Source: Harmothoe impar (taxonomy: Eukaryota > Annelida > Polychaeta > Phyllodocida > Polynoidae). From it: 64,000 nt of DNA. Made by a program: the position numbers and the translations under genes. Location: positions 34,805,570 to 34,869,569 of the forward strand of contig OX381705.1 in the NCBI GenBank assembly GCA_947462335.1. The letters are read 5' to 3'. Numbering within the stretch: position 1 is the stretch's first letter; the number at the start of each line of letters is the position of its first letter. Of the stretch, positions 21,003 to 31,945 are shown piece by piece. Under the pieces are notes generated by a model. That model worked only from the letters and a program-made list of their open reading frames with translations, was not told the origin of the DNA and did no database searches.

Positions 21003-23015
21003 CATTATACGTGAAAATATTCCGTTGAATATACAGAGAATCAATGTACAATTTTACAGTGGATCATTGTAAATGTGATTACAGTGAGGCAGTGTAAAGT
21101 CAATCAATTTTACTTAGAATATCTGTAATCCAGTATGGTGAAAGACAATTTATTCATTTACAGTGAAGCTATGTCTTGTAAAAATCTTCCGTTTGATATA
21201 CAAAGAATCAATGTTACAATTGATCATCATAATAATGATTGCAGTGGGGCAATGTAAAATCAATCAATTTTACTTTGGATATCCGTAATCCAGTAGAGTG
21301 AAACAGTTGATGAAAAACATTTTATTTTACGGTGACGCTATGTTATATTGATATTCAGTTTTTTCACACCAGGTGGCAGTTTGGTTCATAAGAAGATTTT
21401 CATGGATGCTATGAACACCATTTTTGTGGTGATAAGAAATATATACATAGACACAGCTGTAAGGTTTGCTCTGTAGCCTTCCTAGAGTGACTTTACTCAT
21501 GGACTGGCATTACAAAGTGTTATGAAGCATTCTATAAGGCTTTCATAGACTAATTCCTAATGATTAGGCCTGAAGTCTTGATACTAAGATGATATTACTG
21601 ATTGGACATGGTACCAAATTGGGCATGCAACCATATTGAACAGGGAGTTAGGTATAGGGGGATAAATGACCTGAAAAACACTGAGATAAATGAGATGAAT
21701 CACGCAAAATACCATTATAAATATTGTTTAGGCACACTCAAAAAATAAACTCGTCTGCAGACTCTTCTAAGTGACAAGAGAGTGGGTCCTCTAGCTGTAG
21801 TTGTCAGATAGAAGATACACTTGGTATGTGCCAGCCCAAAACCTGACTCATGCCAGCCCTAGACTCGTCAACCAGGGTCTGATTCAGGATTTTCCCTGTA
21901 GGTGGCATCAGTATAACATGCATTCTGTATAAAGTTGGGCAATGAATTGCATAATTTCTATGTTGATTTTAAACATATTTATGGGAATACACATTCATGT
22001 TATGGAGAATCCTGAGATTTATCTATTGGGGATGCTAGAAAAGGTAAAGGAATCAATGTTTTGATATAAGTGAGACAAAACAAATATGTGTAGGGCACAG
22101 ACACCTCTCTTGTGGTTATTTCTATGGTACAATAGCTGCAAGGAAACTCCCATTGGTATGACATCCACATATGTGTTAGCAGTCTGTAACTAAAGGGTAG
22201 AAATACTCTCAATATAGACTTGGGGATATGGCAGGAATTCCCCTAACCTACATACCTCTATGTTTGTATGAATAAGCTATTATAAACCTCAGAAATATAG
22301 ACAGACATGGACAACAGTTATGCCTAGGCAGATCCCAGTTAGCTCCACCTGCAGTGAAGTAGAGGTTATAGTGCACAGGTTAACCCTCTAAGGGGTGCAT
22401 AGTGCTTTAAGGTGCTATGCTCTATGTGATCATAATACATGAATTCAGCCTTGCAAGTATACTCGCCCAAAGTTCTGTTGATTCATTTCCAAAGGTGCAT
22501 GAATGCGAGCTTGGCGAATAGACTCACCAGGGCTACATTCATGCATCATGCTGACAAAGGGATTCAAGCACATTTAAAGCAGTTTGCAGCCAATAAAGGG
22601 TTAACTATTCTGGGTTGTCAATTTGACGACCTTAGACTTGTCACTTGGAGTGGGCCACTGCCTGGGCTTACACTGTCAGTTAGATGACCCTAGTCTTGTC
22701 TTGTGGGATGGTAACTGGACAGTTCATCAAATAGACAACCTTTAACTCGTTTATTTTATGACCGTCACTTTAAAGACCCTAAACTCTTCTTATAAGACAA
22801 CCTTTTGACAAGTTTGGATCCCTTCATTTTATCAGTGCACTGTATTTAAATGACAGTGATGTTCCATATTCCCAATAACAGTGATTGTGCCGGACTTTCA
22901 CTGTTATAATTACGGTGAACTTGAAACAATAGTGACCGTTATTTTTACGGTAAAAGTCTGGCAACCAGTGGTGCCAGTGAATCTCTGTCATTTTAAAAGA
23001 TTTTTCTTTACAGTG
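21003..23015. mobile_element. CACTG-type element, copy 2, interrupted by a nested insertion
   Basis: Shares ATTCCGTTGAATATACAGAG, ATCAATTTTACTT, CCAGGTGGCAGTTTGGTT and AGAAGATTTTCATGGATGCT with the copy at 38006-38773, and ends TTTACAGTG at 23015. A ~170-bp tandem duplication of the left subterminal region (about 21010-21177 and 21178-21340) is seen here but not in the other copy. It is split at 21735-22837; the empty site is visible in the 38-kb copy (TTTAGGCACTGTATT). Confidence 0.75.
21735..22837. mobile_element. Nested ~1.1-kb DNA element with CACT...AGTG ends
   Basis: The sequence inserted in the CACTG element starts CACTCAAAAAATAAA. It ends CCTTCATTTTATCAGTG, whose inverse is CACTGATAAAATGAA, a 15-bp imperfect inverted repeat. 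Comparison with the uninterrupted 38-kb copy suggests either a 2-bp (CA) or a 4-bp (GCAC) target duplication, depending on where the end is placed. The first ~260 bp recur at 63743-64000. It contains a hairpin with GGTGCATGAATGCGAG and its inverse. No intact coding region. Confidence 0.7.
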
Positions 23016-23640
23016 TGCATACCATAACTTGCACACCTGTACCTTCAGTCACCTGATGTGTGTCGATAAACCAGCTAACAAAATACGTTATTTTACATGA
23101 AGTAACGTCTTGTTTTCTGTTAATGGGAAGTGGTAAAGGAAACGGTGCATTTTTATCTCTTATCTGAGGCCCATCTTGACATCTACCACTTATATTAGTG
23201 CATTCAGATTGCCGCTTTTTCTTTTGTTTAAAGGTTCTCCTTTTCTCCTTCAGTTCCCTTATTACTTGACGCATAGACGATTTTAAAGTGGCTCCATCCG
23301 ATTTTTCTTCAAATTCTAAATCTTAAATGTATTCCAAACACTGTAAAAGTATGATATTTAGAGAATAGGTGTAAATAGGTCACAAAGCGATCCAATATCC
23401 CCCAACCATGGGATTTCAATGGGGGGGGGGATAAAAGTGTGCACGCTTTTACTCCAACATGACCATATATTGCCCAATAAATCCTAATTAGACCAACATC
23501 TGAGGGAATCAGGGGAATGGGACATAAAATACAATGCTGGAGTATAAGTGAGCGACTTTATCTGGATGTTACCTCGGGGGGCGGGTCATGGGTAGTTTAC
23601 CCTATGCCTATGGGCTGACCGCAAATAGTGCCCTCCGATG
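23016..23640. other. Unassigned DNA
   Basis: On the minus strand 23008-23300 reads as a Lys/Arg-rich frame (MRQVIRELKEKRRTFKQKKK). It has no recognised domain and no good splice signals, so it is not called. A G run lies near 23420. Confidence 0.3.
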
Positions 23641-24125
23641 TACCCAGGGGGCCAAGAGGTCATATTAGGGGGTTGGGGTGTTGGGTCTGCTGTGTAAGGT
23701 TGGTGTATTTTTTCAATAACTAGGACCTATACTGAGTTGATTCTATGTGGACAACCTTTCTGGAAATCCACACAGGCTGTACGGCGGCCATTTTGAATTT
23801 CCGGCGGGGTGAACACATAGATAATCTATAAATATGGTTATCTCTGCTTCTAATTAACATAGAGACACAAAATTAGATTCAAAATATACATTTTGGAGGT
23901 CAAGGAATGCAATGGAACAGTTTTTGAAAAGGTCAGTGGCGGCCATTTTGAATTATTAATGAGATTCTCTATAAAACGGGTCTTAATTGTCACTAATATC
24001 ATTGTAAGTTGTAATTGATGCGTAATAGACATATAATTAGGTTACATTTAAATATATATCAAGTAAATGAATCATTGATACTATTTCTAGGAAAACTGTT
24101 GCAGCCATCCTGGATTTTAATGGAG
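23641..24125. repeat. Left terminal inverted repeat of the 4.7-kb transposon
   Basis: Matches the inverse of 27875-28343 from TACCCAGG to about GGATTTTAATGGAGGG. A few substitutions and small gaps are visible. Confidence 0.85.
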
Positions 24126-24252
24126 GGTCAGTGATTTGATATATCCATGAATCACATGCACTTGCCTTATTGCACTGATAACTCTTCTTCTACAGAGAGA
24201 CAAACCTTTAGATTCATAGGTTTTATTATGCATTTATTTCAGCAATACTCAA

Positions 24253-24291
24253 AAGCCATTTCCCTTACACAGCATCAAGGGAAATGGCTGG
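24253..24291. repeat. Perfect small hairpin
   Basis: AGCCATTTCCCTT, a 13-nt loop and AAGGGAAATGGCT form a 13-bp perfect stem. Function unknown. Confidence 0.8.
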
Positions 24292-24445
24292 AGTGTCTTT
24301 CAGAAGCAGGCAATCTGCTGTCCGGAGGGTTCGGAATACTCATGCCTTGGTGATAAACGTGCAAGGGGGTATCACTCGGGTAATCATGCTCCCCTCTGTA
24401 CCATACCAATCCAGTAACGTGGGACACAGTCTATCTGATGTGACA

Positions 24446-24494
24446 GGGGATGTAGCTCAGTGGTAGAGCACCCACTCGAGTCCCGGTATCTCCG
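24446..24494 (+). pseudogene. tRNA-Ala-like pseudogene, anticodon arm deleted
   Basis: GGGGATGTAGCTCAGTGGTA and GAGC match the acceptor and D arm of animal tRNA-Ala. The 3' part CCCGGTATCTCC matches its T arm and acceptor. About 20 nt covering the anticodon arm are missing compared with the copy at 25079, so it cannot decode. Confidence 0.75.
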
Positions 24495-25078
24495 AGAAAC
24501 ATCATTTTTGGAGAAACCGTGTCCCTCACACTGGTGCAGACACCGCGCGCACTCAGTGTTTTGTTGACTATACGGTTGGAGCATTCTTACTTGCGGATTG
24601 GCCACATGCTGGCAGTTGGGTAGTTGGAGGAGCAGGTTGTGAAGAGTTAGTCCCCAGTACACGTAGTTGGAGTTAAGCATGGAGTCTAGTCAGCATGCTC
24701 GCTGAATTGGTATGGTGTGGAAACCTTTCATTGCTGGAAGCCAGGGTATCTCAACAACTGCTTGATAAAGCCCCATTGGAACCTTCGGTCTCCAGCGGGT
24801 AAGAATGCCTAGTGCTAGGTGCCTTTATACTGTGGGGGTGGGACTCTCTGTAACTGCTTGATAAAGCCCCTTCTAGGAGGGAGAGAAAGCTCAGGGTTGG
24901 TAACCCCCTGGAAAATCCAAATCTATAGGAGATGATGGAAGCTGGTGGGAGTAGTGTATGGGCTTGGATTACTCGCGCCTTGGTGATAAACCCGCAAGGG
25001 GGTATCACTCAGGTAATCCTGCCCCCCTCTGTACCATACAGATCCTGTAACGTGAGACACGGTCTATCTGATGTAACA

Positions 25079-25149
25079 GGGGATATAGCTCAGTGGTAGA
25101 GCACCCGCTTTGGAGTGGGAGGCCCTGGGTTTAAGTCCTGGTGTCTCCA
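25079..25149 (+). pseudogene. tRNA-Ala-like sequence with TGG in a 6-nt anticodon loop
   Basis: This 71-nt cloverleaf has acceptor GGGGATA/TGTCTCC (with a G3-T70 pair, the alanine identity wobble), D arm GCTC...GAGC, anticodon stem CCCGC/GTGGG, T arm CTGGG/CCTGG and discriminator A. The anticodon loop TTTGGA has six bases instead of seven. TTTGCAT in tRNA-Ala(UGC) minus one base and with one change would give it. Box A (TAGCTCAGTGG) is intact; box B (GGTTTAAGTCC) has one mismatch to consensus. More likely a tRNA-derived repeat head than a functional gene. Confidence 0.65.
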
Positions 25150-25477
25150 AGAAACATCATTTTTGGAGAAACTGTGTCCCTCACACTGTCATATATTGTC
25201 ATAGTAGGGTACCACAAATTTAAATATGGTGTCTTCTTACCATTAGTCAAATGAAACTGTTGCCAGATGTGCCACCTGAAGTCCATAAACGATTTCTTCT
25301 ACATGGGAATCTCACAGGAAGGCACGATGGTGTGTCAGCAGACATGCCTCTAGAGCAAACATATAATGCAGGTGTGAAGGAGAGATCCTAAGGATTGAGT
25401 GGCATTACTCTGAAACCAGCAGCCACAACCAAGCGTTTATACACAAAGCCAATTGTGAACTGAAGGATGCGCTGCAT

Positions 25478-26880
25478 ATGACTTCAACAGTAGAAATGCA
25501 CCATGAAGCTGGCAGTTCAGCAAATGCAAGGGATCAAGCGGTTATTGGCAAAGCATTGTCTGCTGTCAAAGATCACATGATCAATCCCTTAAAGACAGAG
25601 GCATCTGATCTTGTAAACATTGCTTCTGGTAGAACCCCTGCCCCCCTTGCAGAAGTCTCACAGTGCATCACACCTGTCAAAGAGCATTGAATAACAGCAC
25701 TGATGAGTTGTCTTGAAAAACTTCCTGGCTTGTCCTAAGCTATCCACCTTTGAAACCAGCACAAACAAGAAGACCAAAGGAGCCACACTTCATAGTTTAT
25801 CTCAGTTATTTGCCAGTGGAGATGAAGTTGACATAAAGGAATTAGTCTGAGGCATGTGAGAAATGTGAGAAATACCACCCTTTCTCTTTAAGGATGAAAT
25901 CAGACTGAGACGTGGCAATAAAGCTACACTGATTGCTACAGTAAGTTCTGATCTATCATTTTAGGATGTGAGACCAACGGCTGTTGTCATTATGGATGCT
26001 ATGCACATGATACAAAGATGGTCATTGTTGAAACGAGAAACTTTTGATGACATCTCAAAACATCCCCATGGTACAGAAAGTGTTTGGGAAGCATTGACCA
26101 TTTAAGGACGGCATAATGCATTAATGCATCATGCCATAATGCCTTAATGCATCATGCCTTGGTTGTCACATTGCATGAATGCAGCTCTGGCAAGTAACTT
26201 ACCAAGGCTGCATTCAAGCATCATGCCGACCCTAAGGGGTTTAGACATCCCCAAAGGGGCAGCATGATGCACCAATGCAGCATGAGGGAGTTAGTTGCCA
26301 AGGCTGCATTGGTGCATCATGACGACAAATGTCATCTTTTAGCCACATTCGTCATTAAAGGGTTAAAGAGTTTTATCTCTCAGATGGATTCAAGAATGAG
26401 TAGAAGACCGAGGTTGTAACTAAAACAGATACACAGGTTGTCTCACAATTATAATCCAACCATGAGGAGGCTGACACTAGGATGCTCCTGCATGCAAGTG
26501 TTAGTGCTGTATCTCTAGGCGTTGAGTGTATCTATTATACAAACAAATGTCTGTGCATCAAAGAGTTGTTGGTCAAGAATGAATCCGGTGCATAATTAAT
26601 GATCCACACATGGAATAGGTGAAGCACTTTAGGAAAGAAATGTCAGCTTTTGCCATCCCGTCATGCCCTTCAAAAAGGATGACAGCAATTATATCTACAA
26701 TCTTGGAGAGGAAGTGATGTGGATAGCACACTAACATGTAGACTGCACTTTGCTGGCAGAACTTGCAGATAATTTGCCAAAACAAGCACAAGACCACACA
26801 GATGATAAATATGAAGCGGCCAGACAAATTGTCCTAGGAACTTGCAAATTATTTCTGTTCTGACAGGTCTGAGAGCCCAC
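25478..26880 (+). pseudogene. Decayed transposon protein of the invertebrate EEADTR family
   Basis: Reading shifts between frames. 25478-25687 is open (ATG start, MTSTVEMHH...). Later fragments read KYHPFSLKDEIRLRRGNKAT (about 25870-25920) and VRPTAVVIMDAMHMIQRWSL (about 25970-26030), then TFDDISKHPHG. After an inserted hairpin repeat (about 26104-26345) comes SNHEEADTRMLLHA (about 26456-26497). This order (Lys-rich DNA-binding-like block, Asp-containing DAMHMIQ block, EEADTR block) is that of a multi-copy, mostly unannotated protein family in marine invertebrate genomes. The acidic blocks resemble PIN/XPG nuclease metal sites. Several stops and frameshifts make it non-functional. Family recognition is from memory of the motif, not a search. 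Confidence 0.6.
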
Positions 26881-26899
26881 AAATTTCTCAATGAAACAG

Positions 26900-27314
26900 G
26901 TCTAGGGTTATGATATTATCTGCCTCATCTCCATACATGGTATTTCCGAGTAGCACCTATTTCTATACTAGACTTTTGCCTTGAGCTAGCACACACAGTT
27001 CCTGAAAGAGGACTCGGGTCCTCTCCTGGTTACCCTGTGCTGCTCTTAGGTGGGAAGTCCACCCTCACCTGTCCATGTGACCAAGGCAGGCGGTTATAAC
27101 AGACCCGTCTGTTTACTCTAGAGGGCAGTCAGTGCAGGCCCGACTGATGGCGAACTTCCTATAGTGCTGATAAGATTGTAAACTATTGCTATACTGATTG
27201 TTGTCAGAAGCGTGACTACTTCTATTCCATTGTGAATAAAGTGTATTATATTCTCCTACATGGAAACTGCTGTTCCTTATTATTCTTTAATTAGAGTAAA
27301 CACAAACCACCACA
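26900..27314 (+). mobile_element. Diverged solo LTR, relative of the 13-kb Gypsy element
   Basis: Aligned with the inverse of the LTR at 46745-47228 it shares the start (AGGG-TATGATATTAT), ATGGTATTTCCGAGTA, CTAGCACACACAGTTCC, an exact 24-bp block at 27124-27147 (equivalent to 46983-47006 inverted), GTGAATAAAG with the poly(A) signal, CATGGAAACTGC and the end AACCACCACA. It is ~415 bp against 484 bp and clearly more diverged, hence an older insertion of a related family. No internal sequence flanks it. It sits inside the 4.7-kb DNA transposon. Confidence 0.8.
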
Positions 27315-27874
27315 CTGGGATCATGCCCATGTCTTCATGGCCTGCCAACCTCCAAACCATGGTTAGCTGCAAATACAAAGTGATGTTCAAGGAACTGCTC
27401 TTGCTGGAAAAAAATTGGTCATGCTACATCGCAAGTACTTCTTCAGACCAGAAAGATTGAATATCATAAGCAGTCCTTGTCCTGCAGTATAAATTGTTTC
27501 ACCTTTCCATCTCTCCCTAGCAATGGTTCTCAGATCAGTTATGGGTATCTATCATTTGAAGCTCCCATAGTATAGGTTGTCATGAAAATATAAAACAGAA
27601 TGGGACTTCAAGACCAAACAAAAACCACTTAAACTGTTTTAAATGGTGATGTTTCATATTAGCAATAGATTATGCTTTTAGCTTCTCAGAAACATCCTTC
27701 AATTTCAAAATAGCCATCCCCTTATCATAATAATTAACTATGACTTCATAATTACATAATAGAGCCTATAAATCTAAAGGTTTGTCTCAGTGTACAGTTA
27801 TCAGTGCAAGGCCAATGCTTGTAATCTCAGGATATAGCAGCTACCACACACTGTTTTTGTCACTTACCCCTGTC

Positions 27875-28343
27875 AAAATTCAAGATGGCTGCCAACAATT
27901 TTCCTAGAAATAGTATCATTGATTCATATACCTAATGTATATATTAATGTAACCTAATGATACGTCTATAACGTGTCATTTACAATTTACAACAATATTA
28001 GTGACAATTGAGACCCATTTTATAGATGATCTCATTAATAATTCAAAATGGCCGCCACTGACCTTTTCAAAAACTGTTCCATTGCATTCCTTGACCTCCA
28101 AAATGTATATTTTGAATCTAATTTTGTGTCTCTATGTTAATTAGAAGCAGAGATAACCATATTTATAGATTATCTATGTGTTCACCCTGCCGGAAATTCA
28201 AAATGGCCGCCGTACGGCCTGTGTGGATTTCCAGAAAGGTTGTCCACATAGAATCAACTCAGTATAGGTCCTAGTTATTGAAAAAATACACCAACCTTAC
28301 ACAGCAGACCCAACACCCCTAACCCCCCCTGGCCCCCTGGGTA
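27875..28343. repeat. Right terminal inverted repeat of the 4.7-kb transposon
   Basis: Inverse of 23641-24125. Includes CAAAATGGCCGCC twice, and ends GGCCCCCTGGGTA. Confidence 0.85.
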
Positions 28344-28346
28344 ATG

Positions 28347-29139
28347 GGAGAGATCGACGGCGGCAAAGTGGCACAACGTAGCGACCTGCCCCACTGCTGC
28401 TGGTACTGCTGGAGGCAGAGTTGTCTAGTCTGGGATGGACTACTGAAGGAAAAGGGGACGGGATAATGTCAGCTGTGGCGGTCGCACACATGGGGATCCT
28501 CTGGTGGATTTGGCATTAGTCCTACTTGAGCAGCTCCTAGCTGCTCGCCGTAGTGGCGGTGAGGTGCCCCCAGTCCCCACTACCTCGTACACGTACGGAT
28601 CAGTCATACTGGGGAAGGGCGGTAAAACAAGACACTGTAACTAAGAAGTAAGTACTGTAAATCTATATCAAAATAATTATGCTGCCAGTTTTGGTTCGAG
28701 CAAATTAGCCTGTAAAAGAACAGCAACATTGTGCACTGTCATTCATCAGCCAAATGTACTGTACGGAATGAAATGATGTTTTTACTATCAATCATTGTTG
28801 TTATGAATTCATATACATGGAATAATTAATCTTTCCTTCATTTAATTCTAATCTAGATGAACTATACATAAGTCAAGTGTAGTGATGCCAGTACTATACA
28901 CAGTTCATGCCCCCCCCCCCCCCAATGATGTGGTTTCTATTTTACACTTCTGCTAGGGTCTGCATTATTTAACACATTCAAGATCGAAAGCTGATAATTA
29001 TACAGCTTGATTGTGCTGCTGTATTTCCGACAATACCAAATTCTTCTGTAAATGTTCAGCACATTGCTGTGCTACTAAATACAGTAACTTTTTACGGTGA
29101 ATGTAGGGAGGTGACATGGTAGGGCAGGGCAACCTAACA
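28347..29139. other. GC-rich patch then AT-rich unassigned DNA
   Basis: About 28347-28640 is GC-rich and CpG-containing, directly outside the transposon. It could be a promoter or exon, but no frame is convincing. A C run lies near 28911-28923. Confidence 0.35.
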
Positions 29140-30395
29140 TTCTAGATGTGACATAGCTGCCATCTTAGTGAAACTCCCGCTATACTTCGTTCGTGCATTC
29201 TCGCTGGGACATAGCTGCTGCATTAGTGAAACTCAAGCTGTACATCATCCATGCTCGTTGTCACGTAGCTGCCATGTTAATGAACCTCCCACTGTACATT
29301 GTCCATGCACACTGTAAGGCCTGCTAGATAAAGCCAGCTCAAGTTATACATCGGCCATGCTCGCTGTGATGTAGAGCCGTGTCAGTGAAACTCTCACTTC
29401 ACAGAGTTGGCATGGCGGATTACTGAGATATTTCTGTACATCACCTGTGCTCTCTGTGACATAGCTGCCACGTTGGTGAACTCCTGCTATGCATTGTCTG
29501 TGCTCTCTGTGACATAGCTGCCGCGTTGTTGAACTCCTGCTATGCATTGTCTATGCTCTTTGTGACATAGCTGCTGTGTTGGTGAACTCCTGCTATGCAT
29601 TGTCTGTGCTCTCTGTGACATAGCTGCCGCGTTGTTGAACTCCTGCTATGCATTGTCTGTGCTCTCTGTGACATAGCTGCCGCATTGGTGAACTCCTGCT
29701 ATGCATTGTCTGTGCTCTTTGTGACATAGCTGCCGCATTGGTGAACTCCTGCTATGCATTGTCTGTGCTCTTTGTGACATAGCTGCCACGTTGGTGAACT
29801 CCTGCTATACATTGTCTGTGCTCACTGTGACATAGCTGCCACGTTGGTGAACTCCTGCTATGCATTGTCTGTGCTCACTGTGACATAGCTGCCACGTTGG
29901 TGAACTCCTGCTATACATTGTCTGTGCTCACTGTGACATAGCTGCCGCGTTGGTGAACTCCTGCTATACATTGTCTGTGCTCACTGTGACATAGTTGCCA
30001 CGTTGGTGAACTCCTGCTATACATTGTCTGTGCTCACTGTGACATAGTTGCCACGTTGGTGAACTCCTGCTATACATTGTCTGTACTCTTTGTGACATAC
30101 TCACATAGCTGCTATGTTAGTGAAACTCCTGCTATACATCGTCCATGCCCACTGTGACATAGCTGCAGGGAAGGGGCAAGCAGTTTCAAAGAAGAGGGGA
30201 CAAGGGGTGTTTCTGACCATTTCCCCCCTTTTTTCTTGACCTTTGAGGTTTGACCTTTTTTTAGGTTAGTCAAAAGTGGAGGGGGGCAGTTGACATGTCC
30301 CACCCCCACCCTCGATTGCCACGGTCTTGAGCTGCTGCGTAAGTGAAACTCCCTCTATACATCGTCCGTGCTCATTGTAAGGCCTGCTGGACAGA
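29140..30395. repeat. 53-bp minisatellite with degenerate flanks
   Basis: Core units from about 29440 to 30090 read GTGACATAGCTGCCACGTTG, GTGAACTCCTGCTATGCATT, GTCTGTGCTCACT. About a dozen are near-identical. Flanking units (29140-29440 and 30090-30395) are diverged but keep GACATAGCTGC and the GTGAAACTCC/ATACATCGTCCATG motifs. Short minus-strand frames inside are artefacts. Confidence 0.9.
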
Positions 30396-31940
30396 GCCAA
30401 CGCTGTGTGAACTGAACACCTGGTGAATACCACCTCGCCCCTCCCAACCATTCCTAGTGGGACAAATGGCTGAATAGCAGGCGACCCACCTCCTCCAGCA
30501 GCCTCAAGGCCAAGGTGGGGCCAAAATCTGTCATCTTGAGGTAGGGCACACAGGGGCCTGATGGTAGGGCTTTAGGTACTGCCTGTTGTTATGGCTTGCC
30601 ACTCAAAGCTCGCAGGTAGCTAATCCTGGCCGCCTGGTGAATGTCAGGTATGTATCTCATGTCGCTGTACATGTATACAGGGGGGGGGGGGTAGGTTAGC
30701 CGTTGCTGCTTCTGCTGCTGCTGCTGGTGGTGGTGGTACACAGTCTACACAGGAGGAGGGAGGCGACCCAGGAGGAGTACCGGTGGTGGTTACTTGGCAG
30801 CATGGACTCCTTGGGCTCCTTGGTATGGCAGCCTGTTAACTTACTCAGTCAGTCCCACATACCACACATACAAGCGCCGCCCAAATCACAACATTTCACT
30901 GGAGCTGCTGGGTGTCCAGCCTGTTATCTAGTAGATTCTGGAGAAGGTCCACCACTCGCCTACTTAATAAGATACTCTATAAGTTTATAGGACTCTTTCC
31001 TCACCTCAGCCTTCACCTCAGCTCACAGTTATCGGTCAACATGAAATGACAAAACATTACGTGGTGAGGGTGGGGGTTCTGAGTAAATGTCAACACTGTT
31101 GGGGGTGGGGGCATTATTTTATCGACACGTACAACTTGAGGAGAGTTGTTTTTTAAAGCATTTCGAGAGAAAATCCCCTAAGCCACCCCGCCAGTCACAC
31201 AAATTAGATATGATGGTGCACATAGCAATAACAGCTTCATCCCCATAACAGACACGCACTCTGGTTGTATTTAAATAGCCTTATCAATTGACATTTCCAG
31301 GGTTAGATGAAGTAGTGCACTAGAGATTTTCTGCGGCATCATTACTCACGAGAGCTATTAATGAGAGCTACTTTCATAATTGCTGCTCAACTCGTAAATA
31401 GTCATATTGTGACCATTTACGAGTTTTCGATACAAGGCTAATTTCCATGGAGCGATTTTTGTTTGTCGATTGCCGATTGTTGGAGTGCTGTTGTTACTGA
31501 TTCCGAGTTTGCAGCTCAGTGGTTCAAGGGTCCTATTTTCCGTCCCTAATTCTTGAAATGTTTATATCGTAGGTTAGTCTGTTAGATACGAAATGTGTCA
31601 AATAGAGAGAGCTGCTTCAAAGACCTAAAAGTAATACAGATCAATATGGTACAGATGTATGACTAGGCCTACATTTTAAGAACCCCTCATTCTGGCTCGT
31701 GTCTAATTCACACGCTAAGAAGGGCTTTCCATACCCATGCCTTGGTGGGAAAGTTACCGGTGCAGTGCCTGAGCTGCCAGGCAGTATTAAAACGATCGAG
31801 CTGTTTTGACGGGAAACAATGGATACAGAATGTACAGACACAGTATATGATAGTGAAAGGGGTATATCCATGGCATGCTAACCATATTCTACAAATGAGG
31901 TGGGTTATTGTGCTAATTATAACGTTGTCCCCGCTACTGC
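30396..31940. other. Unassigned DNA with simple repeats
   Basis: A G run near 30680 and a CTG/GTG trinucleotide run near 30704-30735 create a Leu/Val-rich frame (30703-30990) without other coding support. The rest is unremarkable. Confidence 0.35.
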
Positions 31941-31945
31941 TTAGG

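Larger units (their letters stand above)
24330..25190 (+). repeat. Direct repeat pair carrying tRNA-like sequences
   Basis: 24343-24534 and 24978-25185 share CTTGGTGATAAACSYGCAAG, GGGGTATCACTC, a tRNA-like core, and AGAAACATCATTTTTGGAGA followed by AAC and GTGTCCCTCACACTG, at an offset of about 635 bp. Flanking sequence is shared as well as the tRNA part, so the unit behaves as a repeat (possibly a tRNA-derived SINE) and not as two independent tRNA genes. Confidence 0.7.
23641..28343 (+). mobile_element. Decayed 4.7-kb DNA transposon with ~480-bp terminal inverted repeats
   Basis: The outer ends are TACCCAGGGGGCC and its exact inverse GGCCCCCTGGGTA. ATG flanks both sides (23638-23640 and 28344-28346), a 3-bp target duplication. 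After a short variable stretch the two ends stay closely similar for several hundred bases (23641-24125 against 27875-28343 inverted), both carrying GGCGGCCATTTTGAA-type motifs. The interior has decayed coding sequence for a transposon-associated protein (25478-26880), two tRNA-like repeats, a hairpin repeat and a solo LTR. Long inverted repeats, a 3-bp duplication and a PIN/XPG-like protein remnant together suggest an Academ-type transposon; that assignment is inference. Confidence 0.75.

Noticed and set aside
23008..23274. Minus-strand Lys/Arg-rich frame (88 codons) as an exon
   Set aside because: Overlaps the end of a CACTG element, no recognised domain, weak splice context; could not be supported without transcripts.
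25079..25149. A functional tRNA-Pro(UGG)
   Set aside because: Acceptor and D arm are alanine-type, the anticodon loop has six bases, and a broken sister with shared flanks shows it is part of a repeat.
28297..28491. GC-rich frame at the transposon edge as a host exon
   Set aside because: Starts inside the terminal inverted repeat in one orientation and has no similarity I can name.
30703..30990. 95-codon frame starting with Leu and Val runs
   Set aside because: Start lies in a CTG/GTG simple repeat; the remainder has no motif.
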